Below are positions 10,115 through 21,568 of a stretch of 64,000 bases of DNA, piece by piece. A model generated the notes under the pieces. It was given only the letters and a program-made list of their open reading frames with translations. It searched no databases and was not told the DNA's origin. Location: contig CM061256.1 in the NCBI GenBank assembly GCA_022605425.2, positions 248,001 through 312,000 on the forward strand, in the 5' to 3' direction. The stretch's first letter is position 1, and the number at the start of each line of letters is the position of its first letter. The stretch comes from Hamiltosporidium tvaerminnensis (taxonomy: Eukaryota > Microsporidia > Dubosqiidae). The position numbers and the translations under genes are program-made.

Positions 10115-12658
10115 TTATCTTCGCATGCTCCTTACCAAGAATTTCTTGAACTGAGTGGTACGAATCCGTTTCGAAGACTTAAACTTATATCTATTTAGAA
10201 GGAGAAGGTGTAGGCATCTAACCACTTCATTATGTCGTCTGGTATAGTCATGACCGAGCATTTTCTCACATCTAGTTGCTAGATGATCTACAGTCTTACC
10301 AAACTTCCCGCAATGTTGACACACACCATCTGCTCCCCAGAATACATTTCTATCCTGGATATAGCAGAACACAGCTTCATTTCGTGGCCTAATATTTCCT
10401 CTCTTTAGCCATCTTGAAGAGTCACTAACACTCACAAGCTCATTTTTCCTTGCATTATATAACTTTGAATGGAGTTTTCGTTTTTCTATTTCGTTATATA
10501 GTTTTGCAAGTTGAGCTTCTTCTAAACTTTTCTTAGTGACTTCTTCTACCAACCTGTACTTTACTTTTAAGAAGCCTTTTATTAGTGCAAGATGGGTTTT
10601 ATTATTATTCTCCACCTTGAGGATTGCTGCTCGTCTAGTTGATATTTCTTTACTTTTTTCCAGACAATCCAAGAGTTGCAGAAGCATATGTTCGCTTCGC
10701 AACTCAACACTATGTAGGCCTCTTCCAAGTTCTGTTCTAGGAAGATACAACCGCTCTTTACATCCTGGGCGGAGATGTATCTTATTTTTAACCAACACCG
10801 CACGCACTGCATCATCTAACTTAGAGAAGTCAGCCGGTTCAAGTCGAAGTACTCCTATGTGGTAGTTGATTAACGATATCGCATGTTGATTGATTGCAGA
10901 AAATAAATTTTTTGCATTTAATCTAGTGTGACAAAGTCTTTCAACTCTTGATATAAGTTTGCTCTGTACTTCTTCAAATGAGCTACGTGTTGGGATTCCT
11001 CTGCTATCTTCTATTATTCCTAAATATTTATAAACACTAACACCTTCTAGAAGAGTAGCAGTATCTTCACAACACGTATCATTTGTGGCTGACTTCTCTT
11101 TGTTAATCTCTAAGCCAATCACCTCTAAAAATTCCTTTGCCTCGCCTGTCATAGCACTCAATGTGGAGCTGTCTTTTGCAAGGAGCTTAAGATCATCAAT
11201 AAACAAGAGATGATTAGTAGAATGGGATTCTGCATCTGTTTGTACTGTCACTTTTGTGTATTTTTCATTAAGATTTCGGCTTAATGGATCCATACACAAA
11301 ACAAATAACAATGGTGACAAACTATCTCCTTGTAGAATCCCTCTATCAATCTTCTTGCTCATGATTTTTTCAGGCCCTACTGATATATCAATTTTCTATT
11401 TTGATATAATTACCTTAATAAATTTCAGGATCCAATCAGGTAAATTAAGGTTTTCAATGCATTGAGTTAAATAAGCATGATCTATTGAGTCATAAGCTTT
11501 TTTAACATCAATCCATGTTGCCTTAAGATTATTTCCATACTCTTTATTTAAGGCAATATTCAGTAGAGCCTGCTCTTTCGCTCCCCGCACACCTCTTACC
11601 GCCCCTAATTGGTTCTTTGCAATCAACCCTCGCCTTTCCACTTCAAGTTGAACGACTTTCGTTACACACTTTGTCGTTAACTTATAGAGGTTGGACATAC
11701 AAGTGATTGGCCTGTAGTCAGAGCCTCTTCGTGGAATTCCTTTTGGTATGAAATACGTAAGCCCGCAGTAAAACCAATCAGCTTGAGGTGTTCCTTCTAA
11801 ACATATAACTTTCACAATATCATAAAGATATTTGTGAAGAGTTGTAAGTTTCTTAATGAAAAAATTGTAAATACCATCAATTCCAGCAGCTTTCCAATTA
11901 GGGAGCCAATTAATGATATTCACAAATTCATCAAGTGAAGGAAACGTGGTCGGATGATTATCTGATACAAATGGAATCAAATAATCATCGTACGTGACTG
12001 TGTTATATATTTTGTTCCACATTGTAGACCAAAAACTCACAATTTCATCACGACTGACCACTTGCTCGGATTCCACACGCACAGACAACCACTGATAAAA
12101 TCGACCTCGGAAAAGCTCAAACATACGATTCTCTTTTCGGAATTGCTTCCTACTTTCATGCATCGTAATTTTTTTCTCGTAAACATTCAAAGACTCATTC
12201 TTCTTAACTAAAGCCTCAGAAAGATCAGTTACGCTGCTCAAGTTTAAATTAAACTCTCGCATGATTTTCTTAAGGCTCTTCGTTTCCGAAGTGGAGAGCT
12301 TTTCCTGCTTACGAGCTTTCTCGAGGAGATCTTTGGAAAGTACTAACTTAGAAATTTTACTTTCTATATTTTCCTTCCAAGAGGACCTAGGCTTCTCTTT
12401 ACGTGTGGCCTCGTCATAGCATACCTGGGCAGTTTGCATGATATACGCGGTTACCGTAATTGACTCAGGTACACGAGCTTTGGCATGTTCACCGACTACT
12501 CGATTAATAAGATCCAGGACTTTACTATCAACCAATTCATTTGGATGTTTTCTAGTTCTGACCACCACTTTTCCGATTTCCTTCTCTAAGATTTGTTTGA
12601 TTTTACTAAAAAATTTATCTCTCGGGTTTATGTACTCAGTGGTGTCAGTCATGGACAT
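10115..12658 (-). pseudogene. Reverse transcriptase region of copy C, split by an in-frame TAG
   Basis: Two open stretches (12658-11396, 420 codons, and 11362-10115, 415 codons) lie in the same frame, separated by one TAG at 11396-11398. RT motif A (KKAYDSIDH) is just before the stop. Motif B (LQGDSLSPLLF), motif C (LLFIDDLKLL) and YKYLGI come after. A C-X2-C-X8-H-X4-C zinc motif is near the C-terminus. The same TAG occurs at the same place in copy D. A one-base deletion just after the zinc motif puts the endonuclease out of frame, also as in D. Confidence 0.85.
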
Positions 12659-13230
12659 GGATCAGTGAGACAAGTGGCGATTATACGTCGCTCTCTATTC
12701 TCTTCTGATTTTACTTGCTTTCCCATCTCACTTTGTGCCAATTTTTTTAACACTTCGAGAATTTCACTGCAGCAGAATTTCTCATCATAGTACCTGTGAA
12801 GCTCTGTCGAGCCATTTCTTGGCATTCTTTCAAGCCTTGTCTGTACTGCAAAAAAAAACAATTCGAGGCCATTCCTTCGGGTCGGCTGTTATTGAATCAA
12901 ATATCGTCCGAAATGCCATTAGTCTATTACCTTCTGGAATAGCTAAAGTACAGGAGTTTCATGTCGTACGATGGCTCGCACGCAGAGACTTCAAATGAAG
13001 AGGGAAGTGTGTATTAGGCAAAGGGAAATTGTCAAGCCCACTATTTTGCATGTTTGGCTTGATGGTGGATGTGTTATTGTTGTGTAAGAGGAGGAAGGTG
13101 GGGAAATCGCCTGTGGGTCTAAATCACATTTTTTTATGCCACTCTTACTTTTATTCACCTTATAGGCGTCGTTTACCGCTTTTATTTTATTGTTTTTTGG
13201 TGTTTCGCTGCTAACATTTTCCTTTCTACA
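12649..13230 (-). pseudogene. Diverged N-terminal region of copy C
   Basis: Corresponds to the first ~210 codons of copy D: basic start MCRKENVSSE, proline/serine-rich stretch, then FFAVQTRLERMPRNGSTELH. It contains a premature stop and a one-base deletion near 12655. Protein similarity to D is only moderate here, against near-identity further downstream. Confidence 0.7.
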
Positions 13231-14759
13231 CATTAATATAATTGTCAACTAAAAATATTTTTACAAAATTAATCATTTTCCGGAATTTTGAAATTTACTT
13301 CTAGCATTAGATAATAAGAAAATGCTTAAGTTATATTTTAAACGAAAGTAATTCACAAGAGAAGAACATTGAAAGACTAATCTGGCCGGTTTCGAAATGT
13401 AAATCTAATATTGTTGCCCTGGAATTTCCAAAAAAGTATTTAACTAGACGATTAAATATCAAAGAATAAAATACTTTATCCGTTATTTTAACAAAAAAAA
13501 TATTCTATCGGCTGAACACACTAAAAATCTAAAAAACCAAAAACATGAGATTACATCAGTTTAATTAGCACCCGGAAGAAAATTTATTTTAAGTTGGACT
13601 TCAAAATAAATAAAAGAGACCAGGAGAGTGATATATGATTTAATTTAGAAAAAACATAAGCTAATACAGACATAGTCTTGATAAAATATCTATTAAAAGT
13701 AATATTTAGGCCAAATAAAGGCCATTCTAATATAAAAGACAGAAATAGTGATCTCAAACGCATTAGCGATTCATTGTAAAAAATAAAATATCGGTAATTA
13801 CTATTCATAATCGAATTCTTTCAGAAAATATTTCATTCATAAAAGTAAATATCTCGAAAATCTAATATATATTTAAATTTTTATTGTGGCATTCAATTTA
13901 CAAAAAAAATAGGAAACATAATTATTAGGATGAATTCTTAGCAATTAATAAAAGAAATCTCATATATTTTATATTGAAATGAAGCAAAATCATAACATAG
14001 GTGACATTTTGATATCTCAGCCTTAAAGTTTATTTAAAAAGGTCAAAACATAAGTTACAAAGCCAATAAATCAAACATATAGCAGTTTTGAATAATTTTG
14101 TGTTTTGTAATTTTTCGGAACTATAAATAATCTATATGGCTATGAATGCGAAAGTTTGACACACAAATCAAATTTTTTTCAGAAATAAACAAATATACCA
14201 GATTTTCAATTAAAATTTTATTTAATTTTAAGGATATTTTTTAATTTGATAATGATAAAGAAAATATTTAAAACTTATAGAGAGGTTGAAGAAATGCGGA
14301 AAAGTAGCAACGCATCTTTATAATCAGATTTTTGTTACAAAAAGAGATGTTTAATCAGAGTTTTTTGACTAAAACTACTTTGATCTGAACTATAGAGTCT
14401 GCTCCAAATATATATTTAAAATACAGAAAATTTATTCGAAAACAGAGAATGCAAAGAAGATCTATGTATTTTAAACTCTTGATTTAACCTACAACATCTA
14501 TTAGAATATATTTAAGCTTATATAAGCCCTTATACGATTAGCTTTTCACTTCCAATCATCTTAAATTCGGTATTTGTACATTTTTTGTAAAAATAGCTTT
14601 ATAAATTTAATCTTTCGCCTCATTTTTTAATCGGATTTTATCTCGCTTATAATCAATTTTAGCGATTTAATGCAAAATTATAAATATTAATTTCTATTTT
14701 ATCAAAATTTAAAAGTATTCTGATAATTAGATATTTTAATTAAAAATAAAAATATTTAC
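13231..14759. other. Centre of the inverted duplication, no gene seen
   Basis: About 1.5 kb of AT-rich sequence lies between the divergently transcribed copies C and D. No convincing ORF, RNA gene or repeat unit was recognised. The symmetry axis of the whole palindrome falls here, so a breakpoint or spacer of the inversion is expected. Confidence 0.5.
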
Positions 14760-14767
14760 TATCCCAT
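14760..14767 (+). promoter_or_regulatory. TATCCCAT: target-site duplication and start-site-like motif of copy D
   Basis: Eight bases directly abut the ATG of element D and are repeated exactly at 18583-18590. CCCAT is the motif found just before host ATGs in this window, so the duplication appears to have copied a host transcription-start motif in front of the element. The duplication is visible; promoter activity is inferred. Confidence 0.6.
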
Positions 14768-17700
14768 ATGGGTAGAAAGAAAAATTTTAGCAGCGAAATA
14801 TCGAATAATACCAAAATAAAGGCTGCAAACGACGCTGATGAGGTGAAAAAGAGTGATAGTGAGATACAAAAATGTAAGCTACACCCACCGGCGATTCCCC
14901 TACCTTCCTCCTCCTACACAACAATAACACCTCCACCACCAAGCCAAACATGCAGTAAAATGCAAAATAGTGGGCTTGACACCTTACCTTCGCCTAATGC
15001 ACCAGTTCCCTCTTCGGTTGAAGTCTCTGCGTGCGAGCCATCGTACGACATGACAAGCCCCTGTACTCTAGCTATTCCGGAAGGTAACAGGCTAATGGCA
15101 TTGCGGACGATATTCGATTCTGTAACAGCCGACCCGAAGGGATGGCCTCGAATTGTTTTTTTTGCAGTACAGACAAGGTTTGAAAGAATGCCAAGAAATG
15201 GCTGGACAGAGCTTCACAGGTACTATAATGAGAAATTCGGCTGCACTGAAACTCTCGAAGTGTTAAAAAAATTGGCACAAAGTGAGATGGGAAAGGATGT
15301 AAAATCAGAAGAGAATGGAGAGCGACGTAGAATCGCCACTTGTCTCGCTGATACATGCACCTTGACCGACACCACGGAGTACATAAACCTGAGAGATAAA
15401 TTCTTGAGTAAAATCAAAGAAATCTCTGAGAACGAAATTGGAAAAGTGGTGGTCCGAACTAGAAAACATCCAAATGAATTGGTTGATAGTAAAGTTCTGG
15501 ATCTTATTAATCGAGTAGTCGGTGAACATGCCAAAGCTCGTGTACCTGAGTCAATTACGGTAACCGCGTATATCATGCAAGCTGCCCAGGTATGCTATGA
15601 CGAGGCCACACGTAAAGAGAAGCCTAGGTCCTCTTGGAAGGAAAATATAGAAAGTAAAATTTCTAAGTTAGTACTTTCCAAAGATCTCCTCGAGAAAGCT
15701 CGTAAGCAGGAAAAGCTCTCCACTTCGGAAACGAAGAGCCTTAAGAAAATCATGCGAGAGTTTAATTTAAACTTGAGCAGCGTAACTGATCTTTCTGAGG
15801 CTTTAGTTAAGAAGAATGAGTCTTTGAATGTTTACGAGAAAAAAATTACGATGCATGAAAGTAGGAAGCAATTCCGAAAAGAGAATCGTATGTTTGAGCT
15901 TTTCCGAGGTCGATTTTATCAGTGGTTGTCTGTGCGTGTGGAATCCGAGCAAGTGGTCAGTCGTGATGAAATTGTGAGTTTTTGGTCTACAATGTGGAAC
16001 AAAATATATAACACAGTCACGTACGATGATTATTTGATTCCATTTGTATCAGATAATCATCCGACCACGTTTCCTTCACTTGATGAATTTGTGAATATCA
16101 TTAATTGGCTCCCTAATTGGAAAGCTGCTGGAATTGATGGTATTTACAATTTTTTCATTAAGAAACTTACAACTCTTCACAAATATCTTTATGATATTGT
16201 GAAAGTTATATGTTTAGAAGGAACACCTCAAGCTGATTGGTTTTACTGCGGGCTTACGTATTTCATACCAAAAGGAATTCCACGAAGAGGCTCTGACTAC
16301 AGGCCAATCACTTGTATGTCCAACCTCTATAAGTTAACGACAAAGTGTGTAACGAAAGTCGTTCAACTTGAAGTGGAAAGGCGAGGGTTGATTGCAAAGA
16401 ACCAATTAGGGGCGGTAAGAGGTGTGCGGGGAGCGAAAGAGCAGGCTCTACTGAATATTGCCTTAAATAAAGAGTATGGAAATAATCTTAAGGCAACATG
16501 GATTGATGTTAAAAAAGCTTATGACTCAATAGATCATGCTTATTTAACTCAATGCATTGAAAACCTTAATTTACCTGATTGGATCCTGAAATTTATTAAG
16601 GTAATTATATCAAAATAGAAAATTGATATATCAGTAGGGCCTGAAAAAATCATGAGCAAGAAGATTGATAGAGGGATTCTACAAGGAGATAGTTTGTCAC
16701 CATTGTTATTTGTTTTGTGTATGGATCCATTAAGCCGAAATCTTAATGAAAAATACACAAAAGTGACAGTACAAACAGATGCAGAATCCCATTCTACTAA
16801 TCATCTCTTGTTTATTGATGATCTTAAGCTCCTTGCAAAAGACAGCTCCACATTGAGTGCTATGACAGGCGAGGCAAAGGAATTTTTAGAGGTGATTGGC
16901 TTAGAGATTAACAAAGAGAAGTCAGCCACAAATGATACGTGTTGTGAAGATACTGCTACTCTTCTAGAAGGTGTTAGTGTTTATAAATATTTAGGAATAA
17001 TAGAAGATAGCAGAGGAATCCCAACACGTAGCTCATTTGAAGAAGTACAGAGCAAACTTATATCAAGAGTTGAAAGACTTTGTCACACTAGATTAAATGC
17101 AAAAAATTTATTTTCTGCAATCAATCAACATGCGATATCGTTAATCAACTACCACATAGGAGTACTTCGACTTGAACCGGCTGACTTCTCTAAGTTAGAT
17201 GATGCAGTGCGTGCGGTGTTGGTTAAAAATAAGATACATCTCCGCCCAGGATGTAAAGAGCGGTTGTATCTTCCTAGAACAGAACTTGGAAGAGGCCTAC
17301 ATAGTGTTGAGTTGCGAAGCGAACATATGCTTCTGCAACTCTTGGATTGTCTGGAAAAAAGTAAAGAAATATCAACTAGACGAGCAGCAATCCTCAAGGT
17401 GGAGAATAATAATAAAACCCATCTTGCACTAATAAAAGGCTTCTTAAAAGTAAAGTACAGGTTGGTAGAAGAAGTCACTAAGAAAAGTTTAGAAGAAGCT
17501 CAACTTGCAAAACTATATAACGAAATAGAAAAACGAAAACTCCATTCAAAGTTATATAATGCAAGGAAAAATGAGCTTGTGAGTGTTAGTGACTCTTCAA
17601 GATGGCTAAAGAGAGGAAATATTAGGCCACGAAATGAAGCTGTGTTCTGCTATATCCAGGATAGAAATGTATTCTGGGGAGCAGATGGTGTGTGTCAACA

Positions 17701-17899
17701 TTGCGGGAAGTTTGGTAAGACTGTAGATCATCTAGCAACTAGATGTGAGAAAATGCTAGCCCATGATTACACTAGACGGCATAATGAAGTGGTTAGATGC
17801 CTACACCTTCTCCTTCTAAATAGATATAAGTTTAAGTCTTCGAAACGGATTCGTACCACTCAGTTCAAGAAATTCTTGATAATGAGTATGCAGAGATAA
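14768..17899 (+). pseudogene. REL retrotransposon ORF: N-terminal, RT and zinc-finger regions, with in-frame TAG
   Basis: Residues 1-616 are open: a basic start, a Pro/Ser-rich segment (about 35-65), a conserved FFAVQTRFERMPRNGWTELH block, then RT from about 440 (NWKAAGIDGIYNFFIKKL; PKGIPRRGSDYRPITCMSNL) to motif A KKAYDSIDH. TAG at 16616-16618 interrupts the frame. The same frame then runs to 17899 with motif B LQGDSLSPLLF, motif C LLFIDDLKLL, YKYLGI and the C-X2-C-X8-H-X4-C motif. Product: reverse transcriptase of a REL LINE. Only readthrough would give an active RT, and the stop is shared with copy C. The frame is then lost by a one-base deletion compared with 43520-43550. Confidence 0.88.
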
Positions 17900-17901
17900 G
17901 A

Positions 17902-18528
17902 GTGGACACCAGAATTAAAACTGATGTTAAAATTCGGAATAACAGACCGGACATATTTATTTTAGATAAGAAGAAGAAGAAGATAACACTCATTGAAGTA
18001 GGAATCACTTCCCAAGATTCACTTCAAATAGTTGAAACTGAAAAACTTAGGAAGTATGACCTGCTAGCCAATGAGTTGGGCCTTATTTATAAGTGTAGTG
18101 TTGAGATAATCCCTTATGTGATGACCTGGGACGGTATTGTGACAAAATACCATAAATCTCATCTTAAAAGACTAGAAATACCCATGAATGTAGAAGCATA
18201 CATTCAGTCTATAGTACTTAAAAAGACAGTCGAAACTATTTCCTTTGATCGACGAAGAGGACTTGAGTCAGGACTAAATGCCGAAGAGAGCTGGGAGAGA
18301 GCGTCAATGGGTGTTATTATGAGATCAGAGATGCATGAGGAACCAATACCCCCTTTAAAAGAAGCGAAAACAGAGGAAGATGGTGCCAAAAATTTTAAAC
18401 CAAAATATAAAGCCCCCTTTATTTTACAAGGAGGAACCACTTTAGAGGAACCGACCAATAACATAAATGAAGAGTCGGATTTGGAAGAAGAGACAAAAGT
18501 GGTCAAAGAGGTAGAAGAAAACATGTAA
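17902..18528 (+). pseudogene. REL endonuclease region of copy D
   Basis: 208 codons, without a real ATG start, one frame away from the RT. It carries RPDIFILDKKKKKITLIEVG (PD-X14-E-V-G), the likely catalytic core, then YVMTWDGIVTKYH and an acidic C-terminus. In copy E the zinc motif and this domain are in one frame, showing the ancestral protein was continuous. Confidence 0.82.
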
Positions 18529-18582
18529 AAATGGTAAAAAATATTTTAACCCAGAATTTTATTAAATAAAATAATTATTTAG

Positions 18583-18590
18583 TATCCCAT
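18583..18590 (+). promoter_or_regulatory. TATCCCAT before the broken LRR gene (second duplication copy)
   Basis: The original host copy of the element-D target site. CCCAT is 11 nt before the ATG at 18602, the same spacing as in the paralogs at 8555 and 38806. Confidence 0.55.
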
Positions 18591-18601
18591 TTTAAGAGAA
18601 A

Positions 18602-20958
18602 ATGCGAAGTTATAGGAAGTTTACAAATACTATTACTATTGAGACGTTATTTCATTTAATATATATATTATTTAGCTTCAAACTAATTAGTAATGTTTCG
18701 GGTGAAAAAAATATTTTCAAATTTCAAACAAATGAAGATTACGAAATTTTATTTTTTTACGTTAAAAAGGATAAAAATTATGCGGAATATGTATGTAACG
18801 AGGATTACGAGCTTAAACTCTTGCCTGATTTCAATGTGGATCTAGATGTAGATAAACATCCTTTTTTTATTTATGGAACAGAAAACTTTATTACATTTGA
18901 AGTATTCGACCATATTTTATCTTTAAATACATCAGACAAAGAATATAAGAAAGGAATAATTGAATGTAGGTATGATTTATCTTATTTTTTAAGATTGACT
19001 AAGGATATATCAGAGGCTTCTAACGAATTAAATGGTTATCAGTTCAAATGTATGCTTATGACGCTTAAAAATTTGAAGGTAGTGGAAAATAAAAACATCA
19101 TTAAATTTCTTCAAATTATAACGCTAGAAAACATGCGAAAAGAAATTTTTAACGTTTAAATATGCAAAAAACACATCTAAATCCCACGGAAATATTTAAT
19201 TCTGAATATTTATCTGACATTGATTTATATCTCAAAAGAAAGCTAACATTGGGATTTTTTAATAATTTAATGATAACGTGCGAATTTTATTATGGAAATT
19301 TAATTTTATCGGAAGGACACGGGAATTATTTCGATGTTTCACTTTTAAACAACAATATTCCCTATAAAAATTTATTAATTAATAGTTATAAAGTATTTCG
19401 TAGCCTAGAAAACATCTTAAAGAGTTCTTGTATCTTAAATACTTTAAGACTTCTTTTCAATGAATTGAATATTAAATCTTTAATACTAAATGATTTTTTG
19501 TGTGATGAAATTATTTCTGATGATTTCGCACCAATTATTTTATCCATGTTTGATTTTTATTCTGTTAAAATTTCAAATTTTAGAATCCAAAATTCTCTTG
19601 AGTTTTTATATTGTATATTGATTGGCATTAAGAAAGACATCGAAATTTTAGAGCTAGTAAATATAAAGTCTTATCGATTAAATTTAAATTTTTTTCTAAA
19701 GGAAAGAAAACCTAGAGTTTTGGTGTTATGCGAAGTAAATTTGATCGAATATAGTTCATTAGTTGATGATTTTCCCGATTTTTATGAAAAGTTAGAATTC
19801 ATCGATTTTCGTTTTGTTTATCTCAATTCTCATTGGTGGAATGATTTTTTGCAAAAAGCAAATTTAAACAAAATTATACTCTACTTCGATAATTCAAAAT
19901 CAGAAAAAAACTTTTCCGATGAATTTACAAAATTAAAATCACACAAAAATAATATTCTGTATCTTGAATTAATATTCAATTGTTATAAAATAACAACTGA
20001 TTTTTGCAATTCTTTATTATTTTTCAAAAATTTAAAAACTTTGAAACTTGATAGATATATAATTGATGAAGATACAGGTTCTTATTTCTACAAAGCCATT
20101 GAATGCATGAAAGAATTAGAATATTTGGCATTGTGCCAACTTGCAGATATTACAAAGCCATTTGATTTTTTGCTCAATAAGTTTAAAATTAAAAGTCTTT
20201 TTTTACAAAATATTTCTGTCGATAATGATATAATATTGATTCAGTTTTTAAAGAGTCACATATTTTGACTGAACTTTTTCTTAAAAATGTTGTTCTAGGT
20301 TTAGATTTTTTAGGGAAATATTTAAATGCGAGAACTTGGTTCGGCTATTGCTACATATTAGTGTTTCTAAGCCCGATGTGGGTTATAAATCGGTTGATTT
20401 TTTGTCTAGAAATATTAATACTTTATCTTTGCGAATCCACCTTCTATATTTATGCACAAATGGAATATCTTGTCTAGACTTGATTCGCTAGAATATTTAA
20501 GTATATCAAGTTGCAATTCTCGGACAGGTTATCTATCCAAACTAAATTCTAAATGTAGTTTAAGCTTAAAAAGACTTTCTTATAGATATGGTACTATAGA
20601 TTTCAACGATATAAACAAAATAGGAGAATTAAAAGTCCTAGAGGAATTAAAAATTTATGGTTGTAAATTTCTGAATTATACTTTTAAAGATTTTATCAAT
20701 AGTTGTAAATTTTTTAAAAGTTTAAAAAATTTAAAATTTTGGGTGCTCGATATGAAAAATGATGATCTTTTAAATTTAAAAAGATTCAGAAAACTTAAGA
20801 AATTATCATTTAGATTTACTGAATTCGAATTGCTAAATATAAAGAATTGTTTGTTATCTCTGTCTATAAGCCAGTTGCAGAATTTGGCCTCGAATGATGT
20901 TAGGAATTACAAAATTTTTTGTAGGTATCTTAGGGAGAGCAACCTCGAGGTGAAATAA
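18602..20958 (+). pseudogene. Frameshifted LRR protein gene
   Basis: Paralog of the 788-aa protein at 6189-8555, roughly half identical over the N-terminal 185 residues, with the same layout: hydrophobic N-terminus, SKP1/BTB-like region with GIIECRYDLSYFLRLTKDIS, then LRRs. The frame is broken near 19157 (after EIFNV), near 20268 (after FLKSHIF), again near 20300-20460, and resumes to the normal end EVK at 20958. At least three indels, so this is probably a true pseudogene, not a single assembly slip. Retroelement D lies immediately upstream. Confidence 0.85.
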
Positions 20959-21109
20959 TTAGATTAAACTGCGGAAAATTTTTAATACTTTATTTTTCTG
21001 CAATATATTAGTGTTCTGAAATCTCATTACATATAATATATAATAATTTTATAGTTAACTAAAACAGGAATAATTGTTACATTTAAAATTTGGAATAAAA
21101 TTGATTTAA

Positions 21110-21568
21110 TCTGGGTTGTCTTTCTTCTATGCTTTCGTTTGCCTTATTCTAGACATTCGCCGTTTTATTTGCATCGTTCTTAAATTAACCACTTTTTGAA
21201 ATTTTGTATCAATTCTATAATTTAGATCATTGTTTCCAACTTTAAAATGTAATAATTTAGGTGTTGGCTTCTTAAATACATTATTTCTCATCGCGTATAT
21301 TTTATTTAGTTATAGTTTTTTTCCTGTATATCTTCGCATTTATGTAATTACGTGATGTCGCTTTCAAACACGTTCCATTTGGGCAGGAAGGCGGTCCTCT
21401 TCATCGATCAATATGAATAAATTGCAGTTGCTTTTTGATATTATCGATAAAACGTTGCCCCTTTTTTTATTGATATATTGAACCTGGTATGGTAAAATTT
21501 TGGTATTTAGTTACAATACCATACAAAGTTATACCACGAGGGACTATCTCACATTCAAAAAAATAGAT
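21110..21568 (-). mobile_element. Old REL retrotransposon relic, inner part of the right-arm copy
   Basis: On the minus strand, GAGATAGTCCCTCGTGGTAT / GGTATTGTAACTAAATACC corresponds to the EIIPYVMTWDGIVTKYH block, and CGATGAAGAGGACC to the DRRRGL block. This is the counterpart of 5600-6070, only about 70 percent identical. The other part of the relic is at 23970-24250, beyond the hAT insertion. Confidence 0.6.

Larger units (their letters stand above)
9442..13230 (-). mobile_element. Near-full-length REL-type non-LTR retrotransposon (copy C)
   Basis: Runs on the minus strand from an ATG (13230) homologous to the first codon of copy D, to the family 3' end near 9442. No sequence upstream of the ATG is shared with D, so the element seems to begin at or within a base or two of its start codon. 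From about 12600 to 9500 it is almost identical to copy D. The first ~600 bp are clearly more diverged and carry stops and a frameshift. No target-site duplication was found. Confidence 0.85.
14768..18582 (+). mobile_element. Full-length REL-type non-LTR retrotransposon (copy D)
   Basis: 3815 bp, bounded by the 8-bp duplication TATCCCAT. Gene order is proline-rich N-terminus, RT, CCHC zinc motif, then a PD-(D/E)XK restriction-like endonuclease. This is the layout of early-branching R2/R4/CRE-type LINEs, with no APE endonuclease. There is no 5' UTR before the ATG, a ~54-nt 3' UTR with CCCAGAATTTTATTAAAT, and no long poly-A. It inserted 19 bp upstream of the ATG of an LRR gene, in the same orientation. 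Confidence 0.9.

Noticed and set aside
10536-10865. Plus-strand ORF opposite the RT (also 17149-17478) and internal out-of-frame ORFs
   Set aside because: Same sequence in both copies because the retroelement is duplicated; no independent coding signal.
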